Assembly (NCBI RefSeq): GCF_041245805.1
Contig: NZ_CP162490.1
Location: 3,139,001 to 3,203,000 of the forward strand
Length of the DNA: 64,000 nucleotides
Direction: 5' to 3'
From: Xanthomonas sp. DAR 34887
GTDB lineage: Bacteria; Pseudomonadota; Gammaproteobacteria; Xanthomonadales; Xanthomonadaceae
The position numbers and the translations under genes were made by a program. The notes beneath the pieces were generated by a model. The model saw only the letters and a list, made by a program, of their open reading frames with translations. It did no database searches and was not told where the DNA came from. The stretch's first letter is position 1. Each line of letters starts with the position of its first letter. Below are positions 16,262 to 23,791 of this stretch, piece by piece.

Positions 16262-18196
16262 ATGCTGCCTGAACTCGGCCAAGTCCTGCTGATCCTGGCC
16301 CTGCTGGCCGCGCTGCTGCAGGCGGCGGTGCCGCTGGCCGGCGCGCAGCGCGGCGACGCGCGCTGGATGGCGGTGGCACGGCCGGCCGCGTTCGCGCAGC
16401 TGGCGCTGGTCGCCGGCGCGTTCGCGGTGCTGACCCATGCGTTCCTGGTGCAGGATTTCTCGGTGGCCTACGTGGCCGAGAATTCCAACTCGCTGCTGCC
16501 GCTGGTCTACCGCTATTCGGCGGTGTGGGGCGCGCACGAAGGCTCGTTGCTGCTGTGGACGCTGATCCTGGCGCTGTGGACCGGCGCGGTCGCGGTGTTC
16601 TCGCGCAGCCTGCCGGCGCCGGTGATGGCGCGGGTGATCGGCACGCTGGCGCTGGTCAGTCTGGGGTTCCTGGCGTTCCTGCTGTTCACATCCAATCCGT
16701 TCGCGCGGCTGCTGCCGGCGCCGCTGGAAGGCCGCGACCTCAACCCGCTGCTGCAGGACCCGGGCCTGGTCATCCACCCGCCGCTGCTGTACGCCGGCTA
16801 CGTCGGCTTCGCGGTGCCGTTCGCATTCGCGATCGCCGCGCTGCTCGACGGCCAGGTCGATGCGCGCTGGCTGCGCTGGACGCGGCCATGGACCAACGTG
16901 GCCTGGGGCTTCCTGACCATCGGCATCGCGCTGGGCAGCTGGTGGGCCTATTACGAGCTCGGCTGGGGCGGCTGGTGGTTCTGGGACCCGGTGGAGAACG
17001 CCAGCTTCATGCCGTGGCTGGCCGGCGCGGCACTGCTGCATTCGCAGGCGGTGACCGAAAAACGCGGCAGCTTCACCGCCTGGACCCTGCTGCTGGCGAT
17101 CGCCGCGTTCTCGCTGTCGCTGCTGGGCACGTTTCTGGTGCGTTCCGGAGTGCTGACCAGCGTGCACTCCTTTGCCGCCGATCCCGCCCGCGGCCTGTTC
17201 ATCCTGGTGTTCCTGAGCCTGGTCTGCGGCGGTGCGCTGCTGCTGTACGCGCTGCGCGGCGGGCGCATCGCCGCTGGCGCCGGCGACGCACGCCAGCGCT
17301 TCGCCGCGTCCTCGCGCGAGACCCTGCTGCTGGCCAACAACCTGCTGCTGACCTGCGCCTGCGCGATGGTGCTGCTGGGCACGCTGTATCCGCTGCTGGC
17401 CGACGCCCTGGGGCTGGGCAAGCTGTCGGTCGGCCCGCCCTACTTCGGCACCCTGTTCGTGGTGCTGATGGCGCCGCTGGTGGCGCTGCTGCCGTTCGGC
17501 CCGCTGACCCGCTGGCAGCGCGAACAACCGTCGCGGCCGCTGGCGCTGCTGGCGCCGTGGGCCGGGCTGGCCCTGCTGGCCGGCGTGCTCGGTTTCTTCC
17601 TGGCGCCGCAGGGACCGTGGAAGACCGCCGCCGGCGTGGCCGGCGCGGCCTGGGTGCTGCTCGGCACCGCGCGTTTCGTGTGGAGCCGCTTCCAGCTCAA
17701 GGGCAGCCGCTTCACTGCAGAGATGCTGGGCATGACCCTGGCGCATGCCGGCATCGCCGTGTTCCTGACCGGCGCGCTGCTGGTGGAAGCGCTGGACCAG
17801 CAACGCGAAGTGGCGCTGGCGCCGGGGCAGAGCCTGCAGATGGGCCGCTACCGCTTCGAGTTCCAGAGCCTGGACCAGATCCGCGGCCCCAACTACGTGT
17901 CCGATCGCGCGCACGTGCAGGTGCTGCGCGACGACCGCCCGCTGGCGCTGCTGCATCCGGAAAAGCGCGTCTACGCCAGCGGCGGGCAGAGCCTGAGCGA
18001 GGCCGGCATCCATCCCGGCCTGCTCGGCGACGTCTATATCGCCCTGGGCGAACCGCTGGGCGGCAACGCCTGGGCGATGCGCCTGCATGTCAAACCGTTC
18101 GTTCGCTGGATCTGGCTCGGCGCGGCGCTGATGGCGCTGGGTGGCTTCGTCACCGCCGGCGACCGGCGTTTCCGTCGTTCCCCGGAGAAATCCTGA
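16262..18196 (+). CDS. ccmF: Heme lyase CcmF
   Basis: Large polytopic heme lyase subunit (644 residues) that with CcmH/CcmI attaches heme to apocytochrome c. Visible: many membrane helices, VWGAHEGSLLLW, the WWD motif in GWGGWWFWDPVENASFMPWL, NNLLLTCA, VGPPYFGTLFV, and the C-terminal periplasmic part YRFEFQSLDQIRGPNYVSDRA with KRVYASGGQSLSEAGI. Length is normal. The stop overlaps the ccmG start by one base (TGATG). Confidence 0.97.
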   Translation: MLPELGQVLLILALLAALLQAAVPLAGAQRGDARWMAVARPAAFAQLALVAGAFAVLTHAFLVQDFSVAYVAENSNSLLPLVYRYSAVWGAHEGSLLLWTLILALWTGAVAVFSRSLPAPVMARVIGTLALVSLGFLAFLLFTSNPFARLLPAPLEGRDLNPLLQDPGLVIHPPLLYAGYVGFAVPFAFAIAALLDGQVDARWLRWTRPWTNVAWGFLTIGIALGSWWAYYELGWGGWWFWDPVENASFMPWLAGAALLHSQAVTEKRGSFTAWTLLLAIAAFSLSLLGTFLVRSGVLTSVHSFAADPARGLFILVFLSLVCGGALLLYALRGGRIAAGAGDARQRFAASSRETLLLANNLLLTCACAMVLLGTLYPLLADALGLGKLSVGPPYFGTLFVVLMAPLVALLPFGPLTRWQREQPSRPLALLAPWAGLALLAGVLGFFLAPQGPWKTAAGVAGAAWVLLGTARFVWSRFQLKGSRFTAEMLGMTLAHAGIAVFLTGALLVEALDQQREVALAPGQSLQMGRYRFEFQSLDQIRGPNYVSDRAHVQVLRDDRPLALLHPEKRVYASGGQSLSEAGIHPGLLGDVYIALGEPLGGNAWAMRLHVKPFVRWIWLGAALMALGGFVTAGDRRFRRSPEKS

Positions 18197-18798
18197 TGTC
18201 CGCTCCCGCTCCACGCCGCCTGCCGCTCGCCGCCATCGTGCTCGGTGCCCTGTTCTTCCTCGGCCTGTTGGCGCTGATGTTCTATGCGGTGCAACGCTCC
18301 GGGGTGGCCGATCGCGATGCGTTGCCGTCGGCGCTGATCGGCAAGCCGGCGCCGGCGTTCGACCTGCCGGTGCTGCACGACGCCTCGATCCGCGTGCGCA
18401 GCGCCGAACTGCGCGGCGCGCCGTACGTGCTCAACGTGTGGGGCAGCTGGTGCGCCACCTGCCGCGAGGAACATCCGGTGCTGACCCGCTTCGCGCTGAC
18501 CAAGCGCGTGCGGGTGATCGGCTACGACTGGAAGGACACCCGCGAAGACGCGCTGCACTGGCTGGAGCAGTTGGGCAATCCGTTCTTGGTGGTGCTGTTC
18601 GACCCGGACGGGCGCACCGCGATCGACTGGGGCGTGGCCGCGGCGCCGGAGACCTTCCTGGTCGACGCGCGCGGCGTGGTGCGCTGGAAGCATTCGGGCG
18701 CATTGACCGACCAGATCGTGCAGGACGAACTGCTGCCGGCGCTGCTGCAGGCCGAACGCGACGCGCCGACGACCAAGCAGGGCCGGGCCACCCCGTGA
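18196..18798 (+). CDS. ccmG: Thiol:disulfide interchange protein CcmG/DsbE
   Basis: Membrane-anchored periplasmic thioredoxin (200 residues) that reduces apocytochrome c or CcmH. One N-terminal helix (LAAIVLGALFFLGLLALMFYA), IGKPAPAFDLPVL, and the active site WGSWCATCREEHP; the second motif residue is Ala rather than the usual Pro (CATC versus CPTC). Also present: cis-Pro segment AAPETFLVDARGVVRWKHSG, typical of DsbE. Overlaps ccmH by GTGA. Confidence 0.95.
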   Translation: MSAPAPRRLPLAAIVLGALFFLGLLALMFYAVQRSGVADRDALPSALIGKPAPAFDLPVLHDASIRVRSAELRGAPYVLNVWGSWCATCREEHPVLTRFALTKRVRVIGYDWKDTREDALHWLEQLGNPFLVVLFDPDGRTAIDWGVAAAPETFLVDARGVVRWKHSGALTDQIVQDELLPALLQAERDAPTTKQGRATP

Positions 18799-19241
18799 CG
18801 CGCCGCTGGCTCGCGCTGCTGCTGGTAGTGCTGGCGTGCGCCGGGCACGCCACTGCGCAACCGGTGGCCGACCAGACCCCGCTGGCGTACCGCTCCGCGG
18901 CTGAGGAAGCGCGCTTCCACGCGCTGACCGCCGAACTGCGCTGCGTGCAGTGCCAGAACCAGTCGCTGGCCGACTCGCATGCGCAGATCGCGCTGGACCT
19001 GCGCCGCGAAGTGTTGCAGCTGATGCAGCAGGGGCGTTCGGACGCGGAGATCAAGCGCTTCCTGGTCGATCGCTACGGTGAGTTCGTGCTGTACCGGCCG
19101 CAGGTGGAAGCGCGCACCTGGCTGCTATGGTTCGGGCCGTTGCTGCTGCTCGGCGCCGGTGCGCTGCTGGTGGCCTGGGTGGTGCGCCGCCGCGCGCCGG
19201 CCGGCGCCGTGCCGCCCGTGCAGGAGGAACAGGAATGGTGA
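18795..19241 (+). CDS. ccmH: Cytochrome c maturation protein CcmH (CcmH/CycL type)
   Basis: Periplasmic thiol oxidoreductase of 148 residues with signal peptide (RRWLALLLVVLACAGHATA), the redox motif LRCVQCQNQSLADSHA (CVQC) on a helical hairpin, RREVLQLMQQGRSDAEIKRFLVDRYGEFVLYRP, and a C-terminal anchor helix (LLWFGPLLLLGAGALLVAWVV). GTG start in a GTGA overlap with ccmG. The TPR part found at the C-terminus of E. coli CcmH is here the separate next gene. Confidence 0.94.
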   Translation: MTRRWLALLLVVLACAGHATAQPVADQTPLAYRSAAEEARFHALTAELRCVQCQNQSLADSHAQIALDLRREVLQLMQQGRSDAEIKRFLVDRYGEFVLYRPQVEARTWLLWFGPLLLLGAGALLVAWVVRRRAPAGAVPPVQEEQEW

Positions 19242-19245
19242 GGCG

Positions 19246-20322
19246 ATGCTGAGCTGGGGCATGCATGCCGCCGCGGCGATACTGGCCGCGCTCGTGTTCG
19301 GCGCGGTGCTGTGGCCGTTGCGGCGTAGCCGCGGCGGCGCGCCGCTGCTCGCCGTCGCGGTGCTGGCATTGGGCGTGGCCGCCGCCGCGCTGTATGCGCT
19401 GATCGGCACGCCGCGCGCGCTGCAGGCACAGAACCGCGAAGCGCCGCGCAACCTGGAAGACGGCGTGGCGCAGTTGCAGGCGGCGCTGACCAAGGATCCG
19501 AGCCGCGCCGAGGGCTGGGCGCTGCTGGCGCGCTCGCAGATGTCGCTGGGCCGTCCCAATGAGGCTGCTGCCGCGTTCGCACGCGCGGTGCAGCTGGCGC
19601 CGGACGAAGCGCAATGGCTGGTGCAGGCGGCCGAAGCACGCGCGCTGGCCACGCCGCAGCGCCAGTTCGACGACCAGGGCATTGCCTGGCTGCGGCATGC
19701 CCTGCAGGTCGAACCGAACAACGAGCGCGCCGCCTGGTTCCTGGGCATCGCGCAGCGCCAGCGCGGCCAGAACGCCGAAGCCGCCGCGACCTGGGAGGCG
19801 CTGCTGCCGCGCGTGGATGCTGCCACCGCCGCCGCACTGCGCCCGCAGATCGACGCGGCGCGCGCAGACGCCGGGTTGCCGGCGCTGCCAGCTGCCGCGC
19901 CAGGCGCAACGGCGCTGGCCGCGGCCAGCGCGACGACCGCCGCGAACCCCGCCGCCTCGCCTGCACCCGTCGCTGCCGGCATGCTCACCGTTGCGGTGTC
20001 GCTGGATCCGCAATTCGCCGCGCGCGTGCGCCTGCGCGGCGACGCCAGCGTGTTCGTGATCGCGCGCGTGCCGGGTGGCCCGCCGATGCCGGTCGCGGTG
20101 CAGAAGCATGCGCTGCAATCGCTGCCGCTGCGCGTGACCCTGAGCGACAGCGACAGCCCGATGCCGACGCAGAAGCTGTCGCAGCTCAAGCAGGTGCAGG
20201 TGCTGGCGCGGCTCTCCAACAGCGGCAACGCGATGCGCCAGGAAGGCGACCTGGAATCGGCACCGGTGACGGTAACGCTGCCGGCGGCGACGCCGGTGGA
20301 GTTGGTGATCGGCAAGCCGTAG
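19246..20322 (+). CDS. ccmI: Cytochrome c maturation protein CcmI (CycH)
   Basis: Apocytochrome chaperone of the heme-lyase complex, 358 residues. N-terminal two membrane helices (MHAAAAILAALVFGAVLW and LLAVAVLALGVAAAALYAL) with a cytoplasmic loop, then TPR repeats (AEGWALLARSQMSLGRPNEAAAAF, AAWFLGIAQRQRGQNAEAAATW), an Ala/Pro-rich linker and a C-terminal beta domain (LTVAVSLDPQFAARV, VFVIARVPGGPPMPVAV, SQLKQVQVLARLSNSGNA). Begins four bases after ccmH; last gene of the operon. Confidence 0.92.
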   Translation: MLSWGMHAAAAILAALVFGAVLWPLRRSRGGAPLLAVAVLALGVAAAALYALIGTPRALQAQNREAPRNLEDGVAQLQAALTKDPSRAEGWALLARSQMSLGRPNEAAAAFARAVQLAPDEAQWLVQAAEARALATPQRQFDDQGIAWLRHALQVEPNNERAAWFLGIAQRQRGQNAEAAATWEALLPRVDAATAAALRPQIDAARADAGLPALPAAAPGATALAAASATTAANPAASPAPVAAGMLTVAVSLDPQFAARVRLRGDASVFVIARVPGGPPMPVAVQKHALQSLPLRVTLSDSDSPMPTQKLSQLKQVQVLARLSNSGNAMRQEGDLESAPVTVTLPAATPVELVIGKP

Positions 20323-20334
20323 CACGGCTTTTTC

Positions 20335-20416
20335 TGTAGGAGCGGCTTCAGCCGCGACAGGCGCTCCGCAACCAGCATGCTCCCGGCAGCCTGTCGCGGC
20401 TGAAGCCGCTCCTACA
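20335..20416. repeat. BIME: two inverted GTAG-headed REP palindromes
   Basis: 28-bp arms 20335-20362 and 20389-20416 are perfect inverted copies, each starting with GTAG(G) and containing the short palindrome GCGGCTTCAGCCGC; loop of 26 bp. GTAG-headed REPs are mobilised by RAYT (TnpA-REP) transposases, none of which is in the window. It may also act as the ccm operon terminator. Confidence 0.88.
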
Positions 20417-20512
20417 GGGAGCACCGCGTCTCGCGGGCTTCGTCTACACGTCTTCCGGCGTCAGATCCGCGCACGCACGCCGCCTCCGCCGCGGCACGGC
20501 TAGAATCGGCGC

Positions 20513-21625
20513 ATGACCGAATTCATTCCTCCCGGCAGCCGCTTCCTCGCCCTGCCCTCGCCGTTCCCGATGAAGCGCGGCGGCCAGCTGCGCGACGCGC
20601 GCGTCGCCTACGAGACCTGGGGCACGCTGGCAGCCGACCGCAGCAACGCGATCCTGATCGTGACCGGGCTGTCGCCGGACGCGCACGCCGCCGCGCATGC
20701 CGACGATCCCAGCCCCGGCTGGTGGGAGGCGATGCTCGGCACCGGCAAGCCGATCGACACGCAGCGCTGGTTCGTGATCTGCGTGAATTCGTTGGGTAGC
20801 TGCAAGGGCTCGACCGGCCCGGCCTCGCCGGATCCGGACGACGCGCAGCCGTATCGCCTGCGTTTCCCGGAGCTGTCGATCGAAGACGTCGCCGATGCCG
20901 CCGCGCACGTGGTGCGCGCGCTGGGCATCGCGCGGCTGGCGTGCGTGATCGGCAATTCGATGGGCGGCATGACCGCGCTGGCGCTGCTGCGCCGGCATCC
21001 GGGGCTGGCGCGCAGCCACATCAACATCTCCGGCAGCGCGCAGGCATTGCCGTTCTCGATCGCGATCCGCTCGCTGCAGCGCGAGGCGATCCGCCTGGAT
21101 CCGAACTGGAACGGCGGCGCCTACGACGAGGCCACGTATCCGGAGTCGGGCATGCGCATGGCGCGCAAGCTGGGCGTCATCACCTACCGCTCGGCGCTGG
21201 AATGGGATGGCCGCTTCGGCCGCGTACGGCTGGATTCGGACCAGGCCGACGACGATCCGTTCGGCCTGGAATTCCAGGTGGAAAGCTATCTGGAAGGCCA
21301 TGCGCGGCGCTTCGTGCGCCGCTTCGATCCGAACTGCTACCTGTACCTGAGCCGCTCGATGGACTGGTTCGACCTGGCCGAATACGCCGGCGGCGACGTG
21401 CTCGCCGGGCTGGCCACGATCCGCGTCGAGCGCGCGCTGGCGATCGGCGCCAACACCGACATCCTGTTCCCGGTGCAGCAACAGCAGCAGATCGCCGATG
21501 GCCTGCGCGCCGGCGGCGCCGATGCGCAGTTCCTGGGCCTGGACTCGCCGCAGGGACACGATGCGTTCCTGGTCGATTTCGCGCGCTTCGGGCCGGCGGT
21601 GAAGGGATTTCTGGACGCGTTGTAG
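20513..21625 (+). CDS. metX: MetX-family acyltransferase, probably L-serine O-succinyltransferase
   Basis: Alpha/beta-hydrolase-fold acyltransferase of 370 residues. Triad visible: Ser149 (GNSMGGM), Asp316 (NTDILFP) and His349 (GHDAFL), with family motifs YETWGTL, NSLGSCKGSTGP and SYLEGHARRFV. MetX enzymes acetylate or succinylate homoserine; a subgroup described in Xanthomonadales transfers succinyl to serine for cysteine synthesis, and the organism suggests that activity, but residue-level specificity is not something I can prove here. No other cysteine or methionine genes are adjacent. Flanked by REP elements on both sides. Confidence 0.85.
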   Translation: MTEFIPPGSRFLALPSPFPMKRGGQLRDARVAYETWGTLAADRSNAILIVTGLSPDAHAAAHADDPSPGWWEAMLGTGKPIDTQRWFVICVNSLGSCKGSTGPASPDPDDAQPYRLRFPELSIEDVADAAAHVVRALGIARLACVIGNSMGGMTALALLRRHPGLARSHINISGSAQALPFSIAIRSLQREAIRLDPNWNGGAYDEATYPESGMRMARKLGVITYRSALEWDGRFGRVRLDSDQADDDPFGLEFQVESYLEGHARRFVRRFDPNCYLYLSRSMDWFDLAEYAGGDVLAGLATIRVERALAIGANTDILFPVQQQQQIADGLRAGGADAQFLGLDSPQGHDAFLVDFARFGPAVKGFLDAL

Positions 21626-22111
21626 CCGATGCTGCCGCAGCGGCTGGCGTCGCGCTGTGTCGTTGGCGCGGATAGGATGGTGTACCGCTGCGTTCGTCGC
21701 GACGGAAGTCGCTCCCACAAGGGACACTTGCTGCAATCACAGGACTCCAGTGTTTGATGCAGGAGGTCTTCAGCCCCGACAGGTGGTTCGGTGCCGCTAT
21801 GAAGTCGCGAGCGGATGGCTCGCGGCTTCGTTCGTCGCGGCTGAAGCTGCTCCTACAGGAGCTTCCTGCAGCTGCGGGAACCTGCTGCTTCATGCAGGAG
21901 GGACTTTCACCCCGACATGTAGTTGGGTGCCGAGATGTGGCCACGGACGGATGACTTGCGACTGCGTTCGTCGCGGCCGATGGCCCAGGCCAAACGCAAC
22001 CGCTCGCGCGACGAGATAACGGCATGCCGCCCTTGTGGGAGGGACTTCAGTCCCGACTGCATGCGCCGTCAGCCATGCGCTGCTCCGATCATCGCCGTCG
22101 GTGCCGCGATG
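21626..22111. repeat. Spacer filled with degenerate REP units
   Basis: About 480 bp with no supported gene. It holds at least five REP-like hairpins: GTCGCGACGGAAGTCGCTCC at about 21697, AGGAGGTCTTCAGCCCCGAC near 21761, GTCGCGGCTGAAGCTGCTCC near 21834, AGGAGGGACTTTCACCCCGA near 21896 and GGGAGGGACTTCAGTCCCGA near 22037. The segments 21756-21843 and 21890-21979 align along their length as diverged copies of one roughly 88-bp unit, so the array has expanded by duplication. Confidence 0.75.
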
Positions 22112-23791
22112 CTACGGCTCGGCCTGCAACCGTCCCTGCTGCAACCGATAACGGGTATGCACCACGCCTTCCGGCAAAGCATCGTGGCTGATCAACAGCA
22201 AGCTGCGCTGCCCCAGCGCCTGGCTCAGGTCGCGCAGCAGGGCTTGCGCGGTGTCCACGTCCAGGCCTTCGGTGGGCTCGTCCAGCACCAGCAGCGGCGC
22301 GTTGCGCAGCAGCGCGCGGGCCAGGGCCAGGCGCCGCGCCTGGCCGGCGGACATGGTCGCGCCGTTCTCGCCCAGCCACGCGCCCAGGCCGCCGACTTCG
22401 TGCAGCCACGCGTCCAGGCGCACGTCGGCGAGCGCGCGTTGCAAGATGGCGTCGTCGGCATCGGGCGCGCCCAGGCGCAGGTTGTCGCGCACGCTGCCGG
22501 CGAACACCGGCGCGCCCTGCGGCAGCCAGGCGATGCGCTGGTGCCATTGCGCCTGGGCCAGCTCGCGCAAGTCCACGCCGGCATAGCGGACGCTGCCCTG
22601 CTGCGGATCCCACAGGCGCAGCAGCAGCGCCGACAAGGTGGTCTTGCCGCTGCCGCTGTCGCCGCAGATCGCGACGCGCTCGCCCGGCGCGATGCGCAGG
22701 CCGACGCCGTCGAGCACGTGCCGGGTCGCCCCGGGCCAGGCGAAGACGACCGCGTCGAACTGCACGTCGCCAACGGCGGGCAACGGCTGCGCCTGTGCGG
22801 GGTCGGCGACCGGCGCGTCCTGCCCGGCGATGGCCTGCAGCCGCTGCGCGGCGACGCGGCCGGATTGCAGCGCCTGCCAGGCCAGGCCGGCGCCGGCCCA
22901 GACCTCGAGCAGGGCCACGGTGAGGAACAGCAGCCCGGCCGCCTGTTCGGCGCCGATCAGATCGGCACGGGCCGCGCCCAGCGCCAGCCACAGCATCGCC
23001 AGCAGGCCCAGCGCGGCGCACAGCGCATGCAGCGCATTGCCGCCGATCAGGCGCTGCCGCTGCTGGCGGTCGTGCGCGCGCAGGTCGTGCACGCTGGCGT
23101 CCACGCGCGCGATCCAGTCGGCCTGCGCGTCCAGCGCGGCAAGATCGGCAGCGCCTTCCAGGCCTTCGTAGGCCAGCGTGCGCAGCGTTTCGCGCTGCTG
23201 CGCGCGACGCTGCTCGCGCACGCGGCCGCCGCGCGCGACCATCCACGGCACGCCGGCGCCGATCGCCACCGCCAGCACCGCCAACAGCAGCGCTGCCGGC
23301 CAATAAATCGCGGCCGCCGCGGCCACGCCGGCGATGCCGATGCCGAGCAGCGCCGCCAGCGGCGCCAATGCGCGTACCACTAGGCCATCGACCTCGCCGA
23401 TGTCGGACATCAGGCGTGCCAGCAATTCGCCGGTACGGCTGGCGCCGAGCCTGGCCGGCGCCAGCGGCAGCGCGCGGCGGAAGAACCACACGCGCAGGTC
23501 GCGGGCGATGCGCAAGGTGGCGTCGTGGCCCACCAGCTTCTCGCCGTAGCGCGAGGCGATGCGGGCGAAGGTCAGCGCGCGGATGCCGGCCGAGGGCGAG
23601 AAGAAGTTGAAGCCGCTGCCCATGCCGGCCACGCCGGCCAGCGCCGCGGCGGTCAGGAAGCCGCCCGACAGGCCGAGCAGGCCGACCCCGGCCAGCATCG
23701 TGCACAACAGCAGCAGCGCGGTCAGCAGCAGGCGGCCATGGTGACGGCCGAATACGCTGCGCAGATCGTCGTCACGCACTGGGCCGCTCAT
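22112..23791 (-). CDS. cydC: Thiol reductant ABC exporter subunit CydC
   Basis: Half of the heterodimeric CydDC transporter that exports glutathione/cysteine to the periplasm, needed for assembly of cytochrome bd and c-type cytochromes. 559 residues: membrane domain to about 320, then NBD with Walker A GDSGSGKTTLSALLL, Q-loop WLPQGAPVFAGSVRDNLRLG, signature MSAGQARRLALARALL, Walker B LLVLDEPTEGLD and H-loop LLISHDA. It overlaps cydD by ATGA. Presence next to cydABX and in a genome with ccm fits its role. Confidence 0.95.
   Translation of the reverse strand: MSGPVRDDDLRSVFGRHHGRLLLTALLLLCTMLAGVGLLGLSGGFLTAAALAGVAGMGSGFNFFSPSAGIRALTFARIASRYGEKLVGHDATLRIARDLRVWFFRRALPLAPARLGASRTGELLARLMSDIGEVDGLVVRALAPLAALLGIGIAGVAAAAAIYWPAALLLAVLAVAIGAGVPWMVARGGRVREQRRAQQRETLRTLAYEGLEGAADLAALDAQADWIARVDASVHDLRAHDRQQRQRLIGGNALHALCAALGLLAMLWLALGAARADLIGAEQAAGLLFLTVALLEVWAGAGLAWQALQSGRVAAQRLQAIAGQDAPVADPAQAQPLPAVGDVQFDAVVFAWPGATRHVLDGVGLRIAPGERVAICGDSGSGKTTLSALLLRLWDPQQGSVRYAGVDLRELAQAQWHQRIAWLPQGAPVFAGSVRDNLRLGAPDADDAILQRALADVRLDAWLHEVGGLGAWLGENGATMSAGQARRLALARALLRNAPLLVLDEPTEGLDVDTAQALLRDLSQALGQRSLLLISHDALPEGVVHTRYRLQQGRLQAEP

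Noticed and set aside
18196..18798. CATC in CcmG as a loss-of-function change
   Set aside because: Both cysteines are kept and the middle residues vary in the family; this alters redox potential at most.
21626..22111. CRISPR array
   Set aside because: Repeats are palindromic REP hairpins with irregular spacing and divergence, without constant spacers or cas genes.
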